Below are positions 48,391-60,240 of a DNA stretch of 64,000 bases, one piece after another; within the stretch, counting starts at the first letter, position 1, and each line of letters opens with the position of its first letter. The stretch comes from Rhizomys pruinosus. Taxonomy: Eukaryota; Chordata; Mammalia; Rodentia; Spalacidae. The notes under the pieces are model-generated. The model was given only the letters and a program-made list of their open reading frames with translations, did not search any database and had not been told where the DNA came from. Location of the stretch: positions 1,445,437-1,509,436 of the forward strand of contig VZQC01012261.1 of NCBI GenBank assembly GCA_009823505.1, given 5' to 3'. A program made the position numbers and the translations under genes.

Positions 48391-49200
48391 TTGAAAAATT
48401 CTTTAGCGTCCTTTTTTATCTCTTGTTCTATGTTGTGTGAGCCTTAGGTGTAGAAGTTGCATTATAGATGTGCCACTTAAGCTTGGGCAATTCACAGACA
48501 ATATCTGTGTGATCAGTTGTGGTACTCTGTAATAGTCTCTGTCCGGTGCAAAAGAAGCTTCTTTGATGAGTGCTGAATGGAATACTGGACCATAAATATG
48601 CTTATTTCGCTTATTTTGCACTTAGTACAAAGTTACAACAGTCTGGGAATGTGACAGCGTGACAGACTTGTGGATTTCTCTAAGATCTCTGACCTCTCTA
48701 TTCATGTGTATTTGGCTATGTTTATAGTACCACACATGAGTTTCCTACCACTGGGCTTTAAGTCCAATTAGGTAGCTGTTGATTGCCCCCAAGCTAAAAG
48801 TGTCACTAATGGTTGTTTGCTGTGTTGGTCATTGATGTGGTTATTTGCTCTTAAAGCTGGTATTGGACCATCAATTGATGCTCTCCCTTAGAAGCTCCAG
48901 TAGTGCTCTCCAAAGCTATGAGAGCTAGCCTTCAGGGGAAGTGGCTTCTAGGTCAGCTCCAGCTTCATTTTTCGAAATCCAGTCTCTGAAGTATGTCCTG
49001 TCCTCAGCAATAGGGTCTTACCTTGCAGTTTGGGGAGGCAATCAAGGGCTGTGACAATAGCCTGTGTAATTTTGGGAGTCTCTTGGACTACCCTGGCCAA
49101 CAATTCTAAGGGAGGATTCTCTTGTCTGGCACTGTTTCTTGTTATGTAACCTTCAGCTATGCACATAGACTCATGTAGAGATACCATTTGTGTAATTTGT
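48391..49200 (-). mobile_element. probable L1-linked 5' region or other retroelement
   Basis: Continues from the L1 5' UTR-like part. 'tagatgtgccacttaagctt' and 'agaagcttctttgatgagtg' recall a rodent interspersed repeat. Two minus-strand frames (48403-48621, 48948-49187) look remotely retroelement-like but are unassigned. Confidence 0.45.
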
Positions 49201-49483
49201 CATTATGTTGTTAAACTATTCCCTCTGGTTTTTTACACTAGCTAGGCATTATTTATCTCTCCCTGTCTAACTCTCCCTCCATGCCTTCTCCATTTAAACA
49301 GTCCCCATTTTCCCCATTTATCCCTTGATAATGCCAGTCTCCTGTGATTCCCCTCTCTTGAGCTCCTTCTTTCCCTTTATCCCTAAATTCCCTTGTTTAA
49401 CCCTCCCTCTCATCTTCCATTTAAATATCCCTATTTTATCCATTTCTCCCTTAGTAACACCTCCCTGCATGGAGATTTTCTTT
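49201..49483. other. C/T-rich intronic sequence
   Basis: Pyrimidine-rich (ccctccatgccttctccatt ...). Contains an approximate internal repeat: tccctctcttgagctcc and tccccattttccccattt-type blocks recur. Confidence 0.4.
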
Positions 49484-49642
49484 TTTTTTTTTTTTTGGTC
49501 TTTTCGAGACAGGGTCTCCCTGTAGCCCCAGCTGGCCTGGAACTCACTCTGTAGACCAGGCTGGCCTTGAACTCACAAAGATCCGCCTGCCTCTGGCCTC
49601 CCGAGTGCTGGGATTAAAGGTGTGCCCCACCACGTCCGGTGG
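49484..49642 (-). repeat. B1 SINE with TSD
   Basis: Antisense young B1. Flanked by tggagattttct on both sides. Confidence 0.93.
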
Positions 49643-50003
49643 AGATTTTCTTAAATACCTAAATCAATGCACCTCAGAGACTTTTCCAGGGACTTTTTGT
49701 TCGTGTTTACAGTAAGCCTTCAACCCCTGCAGCCAGAAGTTGACAGCCCTGGCTTAGACTTCACTTCCTGTCTTCTCATTTATGTAGGCCATCAAGGTTA
49801 GCGAGAGGTGGGAAATTAGCACCAACTCAGACCTTTCTTGGATACATACAAAGTTCTACACATGTGCCTTTTAGAGTCCAAATAATATGTTGGAATTCTG
49901 AATGCCCCGTGAATACCTTATTCCCTCAACTATTGCTTTCAGATTTTTCATCTGCATCTTGTTTTATCCAATGCTTATCAACATGCCAGTCACTGAACTG
50001 TTT
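49643..50003. other. intronic sequence, nothing recognised
   Basis: No gene, repeat or conserved motif identified. Confidence 0.5.
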
Positions 50004-50016
50004 AAAAAAATGTCCT

Positions 50017-50420
50017 GGACTTCATTTGGGGGACTATGGGAGGGAAAGACCCCCATGTGGAGCAAAGGTGCAGGATTGATAGTTGTTTGGGATTGCCAAG
50101 GAGGAACTTTTGAGCACTTCCTTATGGAAAACATGACATCTTTTAGGGAAAAAAATCCTACAAATCAAGTGATATGTGTATGTATATATATTTATGTATA
50201 TATAAAATTATATATATATATTTATATATATACTGTAGCAATACAAGTTGGAAAGAACAACAACAAAAGAACTGAAAAAAAACTCAGAAAAAGATATAGG
50301 ACATGCATGGCAGAGTGCAGGGACTCGGGTGGGGTGGAGCAATGCAAAGGGAAGTGATTCTAGATTTGATTGAGAAATGATGTATGACCTATGGAAAAAG
50401 TTTAATAATAAAAAGAAGGA
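50017..50420 (+). mobile_element. retroposed segment of unknown source, with TSD
   Basis: About 404 bp ending in an A-rich tail with AATAAAAAG, flanked by aaaaaaatgtcct at 50004-50016 and 50421-50433. These are hallmarks of LINE-mediated retroposition. It includes a (TA)-rich core at about 50175-50235. It matches no SINE or L1 segment elsewhere in the window. It may be a divergent L1 3' end or a processed transcript. Confidence 0.6.
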
Positions 50421-50433
50421 AAAAAAATGTCCT

Positions 50434-50970
50434 TTACATGGGCCCTTTCTGGGAACTCTTAGCCCAGAAAAATGATAAACTCCTTTTTGGTAGTGGAACT
50501 CTTTGAGAGCTCAAACCTGCCATGTCCTCTAGTAGCTTCTAGGTTATTAGTTTTCAGAGCTATTCTGTAAGGCTGTTGATTTTCAAAGCTGGAGAAGTGT
50601 TTTGAGAATACAGCAAGTTTAAAGTCTACAAATCTCACTATTCTATGATATATTTGGCCACTTTTCTTAAATAGACATGACTTAGTTCATTACAACCTAC
50701 ATTAATTCCAAGCATTTATCTAAAATTAATTTTGACAATATTTGCTAGTATTTTTGTTGCTTTTATGAAGCAGTTGAGTTTTGGAGATCTCTGTCTCCCT
50801 ATTTCTACTAATATCCTTACACTATATTTTGTCCAACTATACGGAAGTACATTTTACATTTTTAAAAAATCAGCTATTTCTACTATACAGTTTGATGAAT
50901 TCTGTCAAATGTATGTGGTCAATTGTGATCAGACCAGTCCTGAATGGTTTTATTAGTTTAAAAAGAAACC
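50434..50970. other. AT-rich intronic sequence
   Basis: Weakly resembles old antisense L1 at its right end; nothing firm. Confidence 0.4.
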
Positions 50971-51175
50971 TGGGGGCTGGAGAGATGGCCTAGCGGTTAA
51001 GAGCACGGACTGCTCTTGCAGAAAACCCAGGTTCGATCCCCAGCACCCACATGGCAGCTGAGAACTGTCTTTGACTCCAGTTCCAGGGGAATCCAACGCC
51101 CTCTTCTGGCCTCCGCAGCATTGCAGGACATGGGTGCATCAACCTACATGCAGACACATTAAAAAACAAAATAAA
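50971..51175 (+). repeat. B2 SINE with TSD
   Basis: Sense B2, no 17-bp duplication. Flanks aaaaagaaacctg on both sides. Confidence 0.93.
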
Positions 51176-51209
51176 ATAAAAAAGAAACCTGATATATTTC
51201 CATTAGTAC

Positions 51210-51560
51210 AGTTTTGTCTGTTCTCAATTTTTCAATAATGGAAGCATATAAGTTATATTCATTGTGTAGGTTTTTTTAAAATTCATCATAATGCCTCTGG
51301 GTCATCTGTACTGTTGCATATGTCAAAAATTGGTGATTTGAGATCTTGAGCATTTCATTATATGGCTATACCACAATTTTTATAACTTTACCAGCAGTGA
51401 ACATCCAAGTTATTTCTACTTTTGATGATTTTATGAGTAAAGCTACCATTAATATTTAATATTAATATTTAAGTATAAATATGTTTTTATGGACAATTGA
51501 TCTCTTTTATCTTAAATAAATATCTAAGAATAGAGTTGCTAGATCAGATGCTTAAAACAT
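51210..51560 (-). mobile_element. ancient L1 fragment
   Basis: Antisense signature of old L1 3' sequence (ggctataccacaatttttat, gtaaagctaccatta, aagaatagagttgctagatc). Confidence 0.6.
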
Positions 51561-51562
51561 GT

Positions 51563-51715
51563 AGCCGGGCGTGGTGGCATACGCCTTTAATCTTAGCACT
51601 TGGGAGGCAGAGGCAGGCGGATCTTTGTGAGTTCAAGGCCAGCCTGGTCTACAGAGTGAGTTCCAGGACAGCTGGGGCTACAGGGAGACCCTGTCTCGAA
51701 AAGACCAAAAAAAAA
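51563..51715 (+). repeat. B1 SINE, abuts N
   Basis: Sense young B1 (gccgggcgtggtggcatacg), A tail running into the N at 51716. Confidence 0.93.
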
Positions 51716-51716
51716 N
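51716..51716. other. single unresolved base (N)
   Basis: Lies exactly at the outer end of the inverted repeat arm 51717-52277. Confidence 0.8.
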
Positions 51717-52277
51717 AGACGATTCTCCTTATTTTTAGTCATCTATAATTTACCCACTGACTATACGTTTATGATAGTATCAAACAAAATAGGCAATTCT
51801 GGATTAGAAGATGATTATCTGGTTTAAAGTGGCTTTGGTAGCTTCTTGGACTTTTCTGTGACAACAAAGATTGATTGTCTTCATAGCCAGTTCTATATGT
51901 GTTAATCTCTCTACCCAGTGGAGTGTGAATCCATGTTGCTCTTTGGGTAGGTCTGGGATGGGTTTATTTAGGAAAAGACTGCATGCTGTTCCAGAGTTTA
52001 CTTCTCTTTTTATTTTTATTTTTTTATTTTTTTTTTTAATTTTTTTTAAATTTATTTCGGTATGTGTATGAATGTACTGTCTGCATGTAGGTTTGTGCAC
52101 CCATGTCGTGCAAACGCCATGGAGGTCAGAAGAGGTGTCAGATTCCCCTGGAACTGGAGTCTCCTGGAATTGGGTTTCCAGACGGTTCTCGGCCGCCATG
52201 TGGGTGCTGGGGATCGAACCCGGGTCCTCTGTAAGAGCGGTCGGCGCTCTTAACCGCTAGGCCATCTCTCCAGCCCC
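51717..52277. repeat. inverted repeat, left arm (561 bp)
   Basis: Reverse complement of 52932-53494 with only a few substitutions and 1-bp indels, most of them inside the B2. Contains about 280 bp of intron plus the antisense B2 at 52045-52277. Confidence 0.95.
52045..52277 (-). repeat. B2 SINE, 17-bp-duplication subfamily, with TSD
   Basis: Antisense B2 flanked by cagagtttacttctctt at about 51995 and again from 52277. Several 1-bp losses compared with its inverted twin. Confidence 0.93.
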
Positions 52278-52664
52278 AGAGTTTACTTCTCTTAACACAC
52301 TTGCTCTTCCATGGCTGGAGGCACAAACAAATCATTCTACTCTGTGAAAAAGGTTTTGATTTACTGCCTATACAAAAACATCAAAGGTTTCATTCCTTTA
52401 AGCACACATTTCAATATAATTTATATTCATGACACCTGGAGAACTTTTGTTTACTATTTTTGAAAGCTAGTGACTAACTAGATTTATCTCTATAGAACTG
52501 ATCTTTCAAACACTTCTGGACTGAAAAAAAAAATCTGTCTTCAACTAAAATATTACTTCTCCATTTGAAGAAAATCTTAAGGAAACATTATATATACTTT
52601 ACTATATGTATACCCTATGAAGTACTCTACACAAAGAAATCAAATTCAATACTAAGTAAAACAA

Positions 52665-52921
52665 CTTGATTTTTTAAAAAATGGGCTAAGTTTGTGAAGA
52701 GACACTTCTAAAAGACAATAGATACATGGCTAATAAGCACATGAAAAGATGTTCAACATTCATTTATCATTGGAGAAGTAGAAATTAAAATCATGAGATA
52801 CTACTACAGCATGTCAGAATGTTCAACACCAAGAGTTCTTAAGGATATCAAAATTCTGAAATTTCCAAAAGGAAGAAACCTCTTCAGAAAAATCATTTGA
52901 CAATTTCTTACAAAATCAACT
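52665..52921 (+). mobile_element. ancient L1 fragment
   Basis: Sense old L1: 'gaagagacacttctaaaaga', 'gaaaagatgttcaacattca', 'gaaattaaaatcatgagata', 'caatttcttacaaaatcaac'. It breaks off at the poly(T) preceding the inverted repeat's right arm. Confidence 0.75.
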
Positions 52922-52931
52922 TTTTTTTTTT

Positions 52932-53494
52932 GGGGCTGGAGAGATGGCCTAGCGGTTAAGAGCGCCGACCGCTCTTACAGAGGACCCGGGTTCGATCCCC
53001 AGCACCCACATGGCGGCCGAGAACCGTCTGAAACTCCAATTCCAGGAGAACTCCAGTTCCAGGGGAATCTGACACCCTCTTCTGACCTCCGTGGCGTTGC
53101 ACGACATGGGTGCACAAACCTACATGCAGACAGTACATTCATACACATACCGAAATAAATTTAAAAAAAATTAAAAAAAAAAATAAAAAAAATAAAAATA
53201 AAAAGAGAAGTAAACTCTGGAACAGCATGCAGTCTTTTCCTAAATAAACCCATCCCAGACCTACCCAAAGAGCAACATGGATTCACACTCCACTGGGTAG
53301 AGAGATTAACACATATAGAACTGGCTATGAAGACAATCAATCTTTGTTGTCACAGAAAAGTCCAAGAAGCTACCAAAGCCACTTTAAACCAGATAATCAT
53401 CTTCTAATCCAGAATTGCCTATTTTGTTTGATACTATCATAAACGTATAGTCAGTGGGTAAATTATAGATGACTAAAAATAAGGAGAATCGTCT
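52932..53494. repeat. inverted repeat, right arm (563 bp)
   Basis: Begins exactly at the first base of a sense B2 (52932-53160, 17-bp-duplication subfamily) and ends at gtct (53494). The B2 here has no target-site duplication at its 5' end, only an 11-T run. Confidence 0.95.
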
Positions 53495-54229
53495 TATATT
53501 TTTACTCAACAAGTGGTGTGAAATGTTGAGATATAGAAACATTGGAAATAGAATGGAACCAATCAGGCAATTCTAGGTAGAAAATGAGAAGAAACTGGAT
53601 TATGAACAAAGGAGAGAGAAGATTTTAAGAATATCATGAAATATTTGCCTGACCAGATTTAGTGATCAGTGACTGTAGAGCCTGAGGGAGTAGTTCAGGC
53701 CTGATGTTGTGTTCTAGTATGCATGTCACACTGGTGATGCTGTGAGCCAAGACAAGACAATAAGTAGGAAAGACAGGTTTTAGAAAGAATGCAATGAATT
53801 CAGTTTGAACATTTGAATCTGAAAAGTCTGAAGGACCCAGTACATTGGTGAGATCAGTCAGTGGTTTGAAATGCAGCTCTGGGACTCCGGAGCAACAGTG
53901 TGGAAACAAGATTGCATGCCATTAAAGTCTAGTTTACCTTAAGATGATATGAAATGCTTTAGTATGTTTGTGCACAATAAAAACAGTAATACCTTTGGTT
54001 TGAATTCTAAATACATATTTTACTACATGTTCTATAAACATACGTATTTTTATATATTAGAAAGTAAGGATAAGAAGATAGTTTCAGAGAGATAAAAGAA
54101 ATCATAGTCTTAAATACCAAAGAGAATAAGAGATTTAAGGAATGTGTTGAGTAGTAACTAGCGTCCATTGCTAGAACTGGGTTTTTGCTAAAAAAAAAAA
54201 AAAAAAAGCGATGGAATTTGATAATCAGG
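53495..54229. other. intronic sequence, nothing recognised
   Basis: A run of 18 A near 54190; otherwise no repeat or gene. Confidence 0.5.
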
Positions 54230-54600
54230 AAGACATTGGTCCCAAACCAGAAACAACCTAAATGTTCATCAGTGAGGGAATACATAATCCAGTCAAACAT
54301 TTTTATAATATGAAATACTACTCAGCAATTTAGAATAATGATTAGTTATTATACTTAGCAGTGTACATCAATCCCCCAAAACATTGTGTTGAACCACAGA
54401 AAGACATACATTAAAAATGCATACTATATGATTCCATTTATATGATGACCAAGAAAGTAATACTAATTTATGGATGATGGAAGTCAAAGAGAATGCCTCT
54501 GGGAAGATAGGCAGAATTGGCAGTAAGGAACACAGAAGTTTCCAGTATAAGGAAGGTGTTTCATCTCATTTGAGAGTACATAGAGCAGCCAAAACTCACT
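54230..54600 (+). mobile_element. ancient L1 3' end
   Basis: Sense old L1: 'caacctaaatgttcatcagt', 'atgaaatactactcagcaat', 'atatgattccatttatatga'. Possibly the continuation of the fragment at 52665-52921. Confidence 0.75.
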
Positions 54601-57011
54601 GAATTTGAAAATGTCAAATTGATGATGCAAAAAAGTTACCTGCCAAAGATGAGCTTATTAAATATCTAATGCTTGCTTCCAAAAGATTCCCACTAATTTT
54701 CAGAGTTATTTCCTCACAAAAACAGAAGTCAATTACAGAGGTCTAAATTTCCCAAGTGGGAGAAGACCTGGCATGCCCCCCAAAATAAGATCTAACTAGT
54801 CAATGGACAGTTCACAATAGAACTCAGTAGAAATCCTAAGATGCTCAAAACAATGGTGATAAGGAACTAGGTGGCCTAAAAGGAAGAGAGTTGCTTTTTA
54901 AACTAAGTTGCTGTTTTAAACTAAGTAGAGACCTTGACCTACAATTCTAGTCTATACTTTGGCAATTTATCTTCCTCATTATCAGCAAAAGACTGAGAGC
55001 CGATTCCCAGAGAGGCAGGTACATCAGGTACCTTGAAGATGGGCTACTCTATTGGAAGTGGGGACCTACGTGACAGTCTACCTACATTTTGAATGTCAAC
55101 ATCCCCAGGCCTTTTCCATTACTCAGCTCCCGAACAGTAGAAAACATGCTCAAGAGGAGACTCAGTTCTGAGAAATGTCATCAGCTTATGATAAAATCAA
55201 AATGAGCGCAGTAAATCCCAACTGGAACAGGTCAGAAGGCTCTGACAGACATATGTACAAGGAAATTAAGTTGATAGACCATCTAATAGGATTTAGGTAA
55301 TTGCGAAAATGTTTAGAATAAGAATGTTAAGTAAACAAACTAACTCTATGGATAATGGAAATTTAAAAATGAGATTATTCAAACATGATACACACAGAAG
55401 TTGAAATTTTATGGTCATAATAAACACCAAATATGGATTTATGGATGTCATTATGACATGGCTATATTTGGATATGGCCAGTGACGGGGAGTGAGCAATT
55501 TCCAAAGAACAAATCCAATAGCTAGTTAATTACCTAAACTGAATGATCATCCAAAGAATGGTAAGCAGTAAGGGTGTAATTAATAACGTGTGGCCCTTTA
55601 TGACATATGCATACATTTAAAAAAAAATAAATCAACCAACACAAAATAATAAAGGTATTTGCAAAGAGAATTTATGGAAAAAAGATTTAAGAGGATTAAA
55701 GAGTGGATGAAAATCGAGGATGTTCTGAGCCACGTAAGTAGCAAAAAGAAGAGGAATGTTGGGACAGTTTGTACAAACAATTGGTGGAAAGGCAGGATCG
55801 AAGGGAGACCGTGGCTTTCTTGATTATGCATCCTTAAATCACTAATTAAATCGCTTAGTTAATTTGTCCAAAACAGAATAGACTTCAAGAGAAGAAAGCA
55901 ACTGAGAGAATGTGTGGTAGTGAAGGGGGAATAAATAGCAGCATCCCAGATCACACGGTAAAAGTTGAAATAAAAAACTAGATAAAGAGTTACCTCTGAA
56001 AAACAGGAAGAGCATCTTTACCTGTAAAGCAGAAGAGGGCAGCAGGTAAATAAACACAGAGACGTGATTTATGTTGAAGAAAAGGATCTTAAAAGAGTTC
56101 ATGTCTAGAGCTTTTTTGGGAAGGAACCTTTGATAATCTGAGATTGGGAGCAGAGCGGGGAGATAGGAGGAATTCAGCTGGGTAGCAATTCTGAGAGTCC
56201 AGCTGAAGGTGAAAAATCAAAATGTATTTATCAGCTGCCATGGACTGATGCTGCAGAATACTGCAGACTGGACAGCTTCAGCAGTAGGCATTTATGTCCT
56301 GACTATTTGAGAAACTGGAAGCTCCAAGGTCAAGATGCTGGCAAGACTTGGTTCTTGGTGAGCTCCTTTCTGATGGAGAAAGCCACCTTCTCCCATGTTC
56401 CGAAATAAGAGGGAGAGAGCATGCACACTCTGGTGTCAGTTCTTACGGGATACTAATCCCACGGGGTCCAGATTCCTCCTCCTTTGCCTTTAGTACCCTT
56501 GTTACTCCAAATTCAGTCAGTCACTCTGAGGCCAGGGCATCAGCATACATGTTTGTAGGAAGCCACGGCATGTTTACTTCAGCACTGTAACATGAATTCT
56601 TTTCCCATATATGCGCTGCTGTAAAACAGAAGAAAAAAAAATGCACGATTGAGGGAATCCATAACAGGATAGACTTGGTGGAAGGGCGAGGTGGATGAGT
56701 CAAGGGACCAGTGAACACATAGCCAAATGATTAGAATGCTTTCTAAAGAGGGCAGAAGGAGAAGCCAGAAAGGCTTCTACGTTTAGAGCAGAAAACGGTT
56801 GGGGATAGGTGGGCTCCGAGCAAGAGGCTAAAAGCACAAACTGAAACACCTTCAAATTATTTTATAGCCTGATCTCTGCTGCTATCTTGGGCCATAATTT
56901 GTCATTTCTGCACTTTCAAATTTACTGGAAAGAAAGAGAGATTCTCAAACATGAAAGAAGATCTAGGCTCATTAGTGGTATTAAATCACCTGATTTTCCT
57001 TTCTTTTTTAG
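54601..57011. other. Stard13: Stard13 intronic sequence upstream of exon C
   Basis: About 2.4 kb without SINEs or young LINEs. No open frame with recognisable content. Ends in the exon C acceptor. Confidence 0.65.
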
Positions 57012-57075
57012 ACGACTTAATACACTGAACAAGTGTGCCTCAATGAAACTTGATGTGAACTTCCAAAGGAAAAAG
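57012..57075 (+). CDS. Stard13: Stard13 coding exon C, end of SAM domain
   Basis: Internal exon of 64 nt with acceptor AG at 57010-57011 (preceded by ctttcttttt-type tract) and donor GTAGGT at 57076. Its first base completes the Arg codon opened by exon B. It then encodes RLNTLNKCASMKLDVNF and QRKK, ending in phase 0. The wording ASMKLDVNFQRKK is that of STARD13; DLC1 reads differently here (recalled). It completes the SAM domain and starts the basic linker. The following exon, expected to begin with an acidic Asp/Glu-rich stretch, does not appear before 64000. Confidence 0.94.
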
Positions 57076-57151
57076 GTAGGTGTGCACAACTCAAGAAGAC
57101 TATGGCTGTGCTAAAAGAAGCAGCTTGTAGTCACAGATTTAAAATAATATG

Positions 57152-57382
57152 ATGGTTTGGAGAGATGGCTCAGAAGTCAAGAGCACTGGCTGCTCTTCCA
57201 GAGGACCCAGGTTCAGTTCCCAGCACCCACATGGCAACTCATAATCATCCATAGCTCCAGTTCCAGAGGATTTAACACCCTCTTTTGACCTCTGTGAACA
57301 CTGCATGCATGTGGTACATTTACATTCATGTAAACCAAACACATACACAAAATACAAATAAATAAATAAATAAATACAAAGT
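57152..57382 (+). repeat. B2 SINE, old
   Basis: Sense B2 (ggtttggagagatggctcag) with an AAAT-repeat tail. Confidence 0.87.
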
Positions 57383-57744
57383 TTTTAAGAGCCTCAAGAA
57401 AGGACAGGTGGGTTCATACGAAGTGTCATCTGGTTTGTTCTTTCTAATTACATTTTCTTTCAAGTGCATGTCAGAGGTCCATCCATTTTCAGGCAAGTTC
57501 ATTTGGTGATGGAGATGGGGGAGGGGAGTGGCGGGTAGTGCAACCACAGGGCTCTGCATCTGACTCTCCTTTCATCATCTTTCCCTATGGGATTCTGGAG
57601 TCACAAGGAATTTGTTTCAGCTTTAACAATTACTATGTTCCCTTCTCCATACAGGACTTCTTGTATATTGTTCTCTTTGTGTGAGCAAGATTGGAGACAG
57701 ACTTAGGTTCAGTTCCTGGTACTGAAAGAAATCAAAGGGGGGCA

Positions 57745-57885
57745 CCAGAATTTTTTTTTTTTTTGAGACAAGGTTTTGTGTGGCTGGCCTAGAGTTTGCT
57801 GTGCTGCCAAGCCTGGCCCTGAGCCCCTGATTCTCCTACTTTTGCCTCCCAAGCTCTAGAACTATAGGCATGCACCATATTTATA
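57745..57885 (-). repeat. B1-related SINE, old
   Basis: Antisense and strongly diverged (ttgagacaaggttttgtgtg ... cccaagctctagaactatag). Confidence 0.65.
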
Positions 57886-58069
57886 AAATCTAAATTGCTT
57901 GGGTTCCATTATGATGTTCAAAAGTTTTGGATTTCAGAGGACTATGAATTTCATATTTTCTAATTAACCAGAGAAGACTATAAAGATGTTCCAAAGTCAA
58001 CAAAGAAAACCCCAAATTCAACAGCTCAGACAAACACTTCTGGTCCTAAGCATTGTGAGTAAGGAATAC

Positions 58070-58270
58070 CAAACGTGTACTTCATTGAGGACTTATTGTT
58101 GTCTGGGAGCTGTGTATTTATTCTGCTATCTCTTTTAATCCATTCATGTAAGGTTTCTCTGTTTTGTAAAGGAAATTAAACCCAGCATTGTCCCAGAACC
58201 TTTTACTAGTGGCATAGAAGGCTTTTGACCACAGAAGTGTCTGACTCCAAAATCAAGGCTCCAAATCACT
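58070..58270 (+). repeat. MIR-like fragment
   Basis: Weak MIR pattern (tgaggacttattgttgtctg ... ttgtaaaggaaattaaaccc). Confidence 0.4.
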
Positions 58271-58346
58271 GTTCTGCTTTCTCACCAAATCAGTCCTTTT
58301 GGGGGAATTCCAAATTAAAATCATTAACTACTTTTTTTCATTTTGT

Positions 58347-58612
58347 TTTTTTTTTATTTTTTTTTAATTTTTTTTATTAATTTTATTTATTTCTGTATGT
58401 GTATGAATGTACTGTCTGCATGCAAGCCTGTGCACCCGTGTCGTGCAACGCCGCGGAGTTCAGAAGAGGGTCTCGGATTCCTCTGGAACTGGAGTTCTCC
58501 TGGAATTGGAGTTTCAGACGGTTCTCAGCCGCCATGTGGGTGCTGGGGATCGAACCCGGGTCCTCTGTAAGAGTGGTCGGCGCTCTTAACCGCTAGGCCA
58601 TCTCTCCAGCCC
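58347..58612 (-). repeat. B2 SINE, 17-bp-duplication subfamily, with TSD
   Basis: Antisense, CpG-rich copy with duplication at about 58483-58518. Flanks ctttttttcattttgt on both sides. Confidence 0.94.
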
Positions 58613-60029
58613 CTTTTTTTCATTTTGTATCAACAGTGTGTGGCAAGTCAAACCTCAGACTGTTTAGAGGAAGCAAAGCAAATGTCCTCAAGTCACAAAA
58701 AGGTGTTCTTTATTCTTTTTAAACAGAGACATCATTGCTTCCACTGGATTTTCAATCACTCTGGAGTAACCTAATCTTTAAAAACAAATTACCTGAATTT
58801 CTGTTCTAAAATAGCAACCCTCAGAAAGTCAAATCAATTTGGCTTGATCTCACCTTAAAAGCAATTTGGGGTTGGAGCTAGGAACCAAAGATTTTAGCTG
58901 AGGAGGTAAAAGGGTGAAAAAACAATATTCAGAGAAACTAAAACATGAGTGATTTATCCAGGCCAGAGACAAATTTAAAATGTGGGAACGAACCTCCCAA
59001 CAGCTGTCTGGCTGAATAGACCCTTGAGGAGCGTACATACTATTTGAAGCATGTGGGTCGGATGTTGTTTTGATTGTAACACATGGTTCTTATTAAACTG
59101 AACACAGCCATTCCTGTGTGTCTAAAGGAGGGTCCTTGGATGGCCGGTCTATACAGACTTTTAGCTGTAGCATCTCACAAAAGAGACCATCAAAAACTAA
59201 TGACAGGCATTGTTTCCCACAATGTGGAGTGATTGGATTTTTACCCTGCCGCCCGCTTTTGAAAACCCAGAGGCGAGATATTCATGAATGACTTTCATTA
59301 GGCTCTTCAAGTGCTGCCTTACAAAAGCTGCTCTGTAAATGGGTCACTTTGGTATTCTGCATGCTTGGTGGATTTCTTATGTTGACTATAGTGGCACACA
59401 TTCTTTCATTCCCCACTTAGTTATAGCCCTCATAAATGCGTGTACTGGGATAAAATACTGCTTCTCACATTGTAAATTGAGACATAGCCTCAAATTTTTA
59501 AAAAATTTTCAGTATGTGTTCTCCACTCACCTGTGAATCTCAGTAATGACCATCGTCTCTGCCTGGTTCCAAGCAACTACATAGGAGTGTGCCCAATTCT
59601 GTGATCTGCCCCTGGTATATATAACTTGTAGGCTAGTCCTTTATTTCATTACCCCCCCCAAAAAAAATAGAAACTAAGACTAGGTCAAATGATCAAAAAT
59701 AGAAAGGGACTTGAGAGCCAAGTTTCTCATAAAGCCACAGCCAACTTTAGAATCCATTCATTGAGAGAATTCATCTATTTAGAAAATTAAGAAGGAAATT
59801 AAGACAGTAGCATTCCCTTTATATTCATCCTCATTTTAGGGAGTCTATGAAACAGAATCCTTACCTCCAATCTTAGAGAGTCCTAGACCTGAACTCTGCA
59901 GAGTATGGTCCACACATGGCTTAACTGTCCAAGGCCTCAGTCTTCCTTCAGATGAAGGATGCAGCCAGACGTGTGAAGGCTCTGTGGGCTTGCTTGGCAG
60001 TCTGCGTGGCTAGCAAATCCTGACAAAGG
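58613..60029. other. intronic single-copy sequence
   Basis: Free of recognisable repeats. 59190-59340 stands out as low in decay-like features and rich in transcription-factor-like words; see findings. Confidence 0.5.
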
Positions 60030-60112
60030 ACCTCCCCTCTGCCAGGCCCTGTTCTTCCTCATTAACTCCATGTTACAGAAGAAGAAATTGAACAGTTAGT
60101 CTGTTGCCCAAA

Positions 60113-60164
<52 letters not shown>

Positions 60165-60240
60165 GAAAAAAGAAAAACAGAGGCGGGAATTGAACCCAAC
60201 TGCCCCTTCACCTTGCAAAGACTGTCAGATTGGACCGGGC
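60030..60240 (+). repeat. MIR-like element with internal (CT)n
   Basis: MIR core (tgccaggccctgttcttcct, ctccatgttacagaagaaga) interrupted by CT repeat 60114-60161, then 'gcgggaattgaacccaactg'. Confidence 0.65.
60114..60161. repeat. (CT)n microsatellite
   Basis: About 23 perfect CT units. Confidence 0.97.
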
